Source of the DNA: Dirofilaria immitis
Lineage: Eukaryota > Nematoda > Chromadorea > Rhabditida > Onchocercidae
Assembly (NCBI GenBank): GCA_024305405.1
Contig: JAKNDB010000013.1
Span: forward strand, 1-64,000
Direction: 5' to 3'
Length of the DNA: 64,000 nt
Shown here: piece by piece, positions 61,803-64,000 of the stretch
Layout of the letters: each line of letters opens with the position of its first letter
How positions within the stretch are numbered: the first letter of the stretch is position 1
The notes under the pieces: model-generated
Database searches by the model: none
Told to the model about the DNA's origin: nothing
What the model saw: only the letters and a program-made list of their open reading frames with translations
Program-made: the position numbers and the translations under genes

Positions 61803-62310
61803 ATGTCAAACAATATTATAGCCAGTATTCAACTAGGTTAGTTTTCCTTCTTCAAGAAATAGATTCTATAGAGCTTAACTAACTTCAAGAAATAGATTCT
61901 ATAGAGCTTAACTCTCCGGATTCCAACGTGCCAATGGAACAACAGAGTAATCTCTATGCCACGAGGAAAAGAATACTCGAAGATAAAATCCAAAGAATTT
62001 AACTGTGCGTGGATTCACTGGAAAAGGCAAACGACAAATAGATCAGCTACACTCAAACAATCACCGCAACAAAAAGAAGGGAGGAAGAAGAGAAAACTAC
62101 GAATCAATAACAGAAGGGGATCAAGGATTATTTAAACTTTTGCATGAAGGGAAAGAAGTGATAATAACGCTAACAATGCATAAGGATGAAGCGGAGCAAA
62201 AAATAGTGCAGCTTTTGAAGGGATTCAGAAAGATACAAGAGGAAGTAACTCCTCCTTCGAACCTTGAAGTCAATCTTCCTCAGTTGTCCCTAACTATATT
62301 CAACAGTGAT
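61803..62310 (+). pseudogene. Pao/BEL gag remnant
   Basis: A start MSNNIIASIQLG runs into a stop, then gag-like sequence continues in other frames: YATRKRILEDKIQRI, REEEEK-like charged stretch and, within a 110-codon frame (62005-62337), GDQGLFKLLHEGKEVIITL and NLPQLSLTIF. These parallel the plus-strand gag at 15538. A 31-bp duplication (CTTCAAGAAATAGATTCTAT...) lies at about 61850-61915. The gag breaks off where DUF1759 should begin and joins an LTR tail. Confidence 0.8.
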
Positions 62311-62311
62311 C

Positions 62312-62396
62312 TTATTTCTGTTCTACATAAAAAATAAACCTTATTTCAAATCTATTGTGACATCGACTCAACCAATTCAACAAAGTTAACGCAACA
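62312..62396 (+). repeat. LTR-B tail fragment ending the element
   Basis: TTATTTCTGTTCTACATAAA through TTAACGCAACA repeats the last 85 bp of the 5' LTR-B. It closes a deletion derivative lacking all of pol and most of the 3' LTR. Confidence 0.85.
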
Positions 62397-62830
62397 TTTA
62401 TTGTATTATGTAAAATGTAACTAATATTGTGTCTATTGTGTCTATGAGCTCTAAAAAGAGTACATGCTAACAAAACTGCTATTTCTTGCAGTCGCAGAAC
62501 TGTACTAGGATCCTCCATCCATGCAGTAGAGGAGAATTCTAAGCACCAAAAGCATTTCAAAGATGTGCTTCAACGAGAAAGTTGGACAACCATGTTGACT
62601 TTATTTACTCTTCTCTTTCTTTGCAACTATGTTATCATCATTAAAATTGTCTTGTTGATATCATTGAATTAATATGATTAATCTTTATCGCTGCGTTCGT
62701 TGATATATTATCATATTTATTGTAGCAAAGATTTAATTACCCAAGATTGAGGTTTGTTTTCCAAGTGAGTAAAGCAACAAAATCGAAGAAATCTGGAAAA
62801 TGTCTACAAAAATAGACGCAAGCGATTTCT
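62397..62830 (+). repeat. SL1-bearing dispersed repeat, copy 4
   Basis: This aligns with 29270-29660. GATTTAATTACCCAAGATTG plus AG at 62731-62752 matches SL1 at 20 of 22 positions and is followed by GTTTGT, a possible donor. No Sm-like site was seen in the next 80 nt; a small hairpin GTCTA-CAAAAA-TAGAC lies about 50-65 nt downstream. Confidence 0.7.
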
Positions 62831-62947
62831 CAGATCTATAAAAATTTGCAGTTCCGGATCTTTTACTTCGATAGATGATAAATTAAGATGAAAACTAAAA
62901 TGTAAAAATTCACCCAATGATACTAAGAATCAGTTAATATTACAGTA

Positions 62948-63025
62948 AAAGAAATTTACACAACATATTGGAATAATATTATCATTAAAATATTGGAAAA
63001 CATATTGGAATAATATTATCATCGA
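62948..63025 (+). repeat. Short tandem duplication
   Basis: ACATATTGGAATAATATTAT is present twice, at about 62951 and 62999, separated by a third partial copy (AATATTGGAA). Confidence 0.85.
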
Positions 63026-63334
63026 AAAGTTGCCGATTGGTAAGTGAAAAGATAAGATCTATCCATAAATGTAATAAATCAATGGATTTATTCATCTTTT
63101 CCATTCCGATGATGCATATGTGATAACATGTACTGTGTCATTCTGGACATATATGTTAAAGATGATATAATCCATTATTAACTCTTACATAAATAAAATG
63201 CTATTTATGCTAAAATAAGAAATTTCTGCAATGATGGAACAAAATTTTTATTCAGTTTTTGTATTTGCTTATCATGCAAAGAAATTTATGAAGTTGTTAA
63301 CAGCATTTTCTATGAAGGAAAATGATTGTGGAAT

Positions 63335-64000
63335 CAGAGCAAAAATTTTATTTCAATTTCCGTTTGTTTGATGTTAATATTAGAATTAGGAATTGATGCA
63401 ATTACTATTTAGAATAAGCATGTATGATCGAGTTTATTATTTTCAATGTATTATTATTCAAATTAATAAGTCCTCGAACACCCAACAATATACGCTTATA
63501 GTTTTTACATTTTTAAAACTGAATTTTTTTTGATTTACTGTAAATTTATCAATTTATTCATATTTAATTTTTATTTGCCCATCTTAACACATATATAAAT
63601 GCGCATAAGATTTGAAAATCAAATTTAAACTTTAAAAAGAATTTGCACATCTGAGCAATATTGATGAAATCATTTCGACATGTATAAATAAATATCAAAC
63701 ACAAAGGACCGACGATTTCTGTCCCTCCGTTAATTAAAATATATAATGAAATTATGGAAAAAATATATATCTGCTTTACATATATTATTCAAAACAGTAC
63801 AGCAACAGCAATTCAAATAAATTCTTTTGATATAAAAGATTAAATAATGTCTCCCGCCTTCATTATTACACATCGATTGCTATTTTAATTATACGTAGAT
63901 TAATTATAACTCCTACCTGAACAAGTATTTATATGTACAGTTCTTAACGATTCATACAAATTGGAGCTGGCAGAAGTGGCCAAGTTATTGTTGCATCAAA
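63335..64000 (-). repeat. Right arm of the large inverted repeat
   Basis: This is the reverse-complement partner of 60300-60610, with insertions. It reaches the window edge at ...GTTATTGTTGCATC, the counterpart of GGTGCAGCAATAAC at about 60300. No gene seen. Confidence 0.75.

Overview
The window is nuclear DNA of a nematode. It is strongly AT-rich, and its genes are split by many short and medium introns with consensus TTTCAG acceptors. Sequences matching the nematode spliced leader SL1 occur four times. The three genes I can build (a two-pore potassium channel, a KLHDC3-type kelch protein and the CAAX protease RCE1) all read as animal orthologues. A spirurine (clade III) parasite is a guess only; species cannot be read from the sequence.

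Layout. 1-16.5 kb is a repeat-dense region. It holds a 3.4 kb array of a 71-bp palindromic satellite (10.94-14.35 kb) between inverted arms, related satellite blocks at 0-0.2, 1.2-1.3 and 4.35-4.8 kb, arrays of a short A/T-rich repeat, two wrecked Pao/BEL-type LTR retroelements (1.1-3.3 kb minus, 15.1-16.2 kb plus), and two pieces of 28S rRNA. One piece is the well conserved 3' third (9.3-10.34 kb). The other is a middle piece (16.17-16.49 kb) fused to retroelement gag. 16.5-22.5 kb is AT-rich DNA with no gene I can support. 22.58-26.13 kb is the K2P channel gene, plus strand, with two homopolymer frameshifts and an unresolved 5' end. 26-48 kb is gene-poor. It holds a dispersed repeat family carrying SL1 sequence (28.6, 29.6, 35.6 kb), a 650-bp inverted-repeat element, a candidate Pol III RNA at 33.5 kb and several microsatellites. 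48.25-52.42 kb is KLHDC3 (9 exons, 389 aa, complete). 56.99-59.41 kb is RCE1 (6 exons, 275 aa, complete). 60.3-64.0 kb is an imperfect inverted repeat invaded by a deleted Pao-type element, with another SL1-bearing repeat copy.

The three genes do not form an operon: they lie kilobases apart and work in unrelated processes (membrane potassium leak, CUL2-type ubiquitin targeting, prenyl-protein maturation in the ER). The most unusual content is the SL1-bearing repeat family. One copy (35.50-35.59 kb, minus) has the order SL1, GT donor, Sm-like site and 3' hairpin expected of an SL RNA. Also notable are the palindromic satellite flanked by inverted arms next to the 28S 3' end, and the mosaic and truncated LTR elements.
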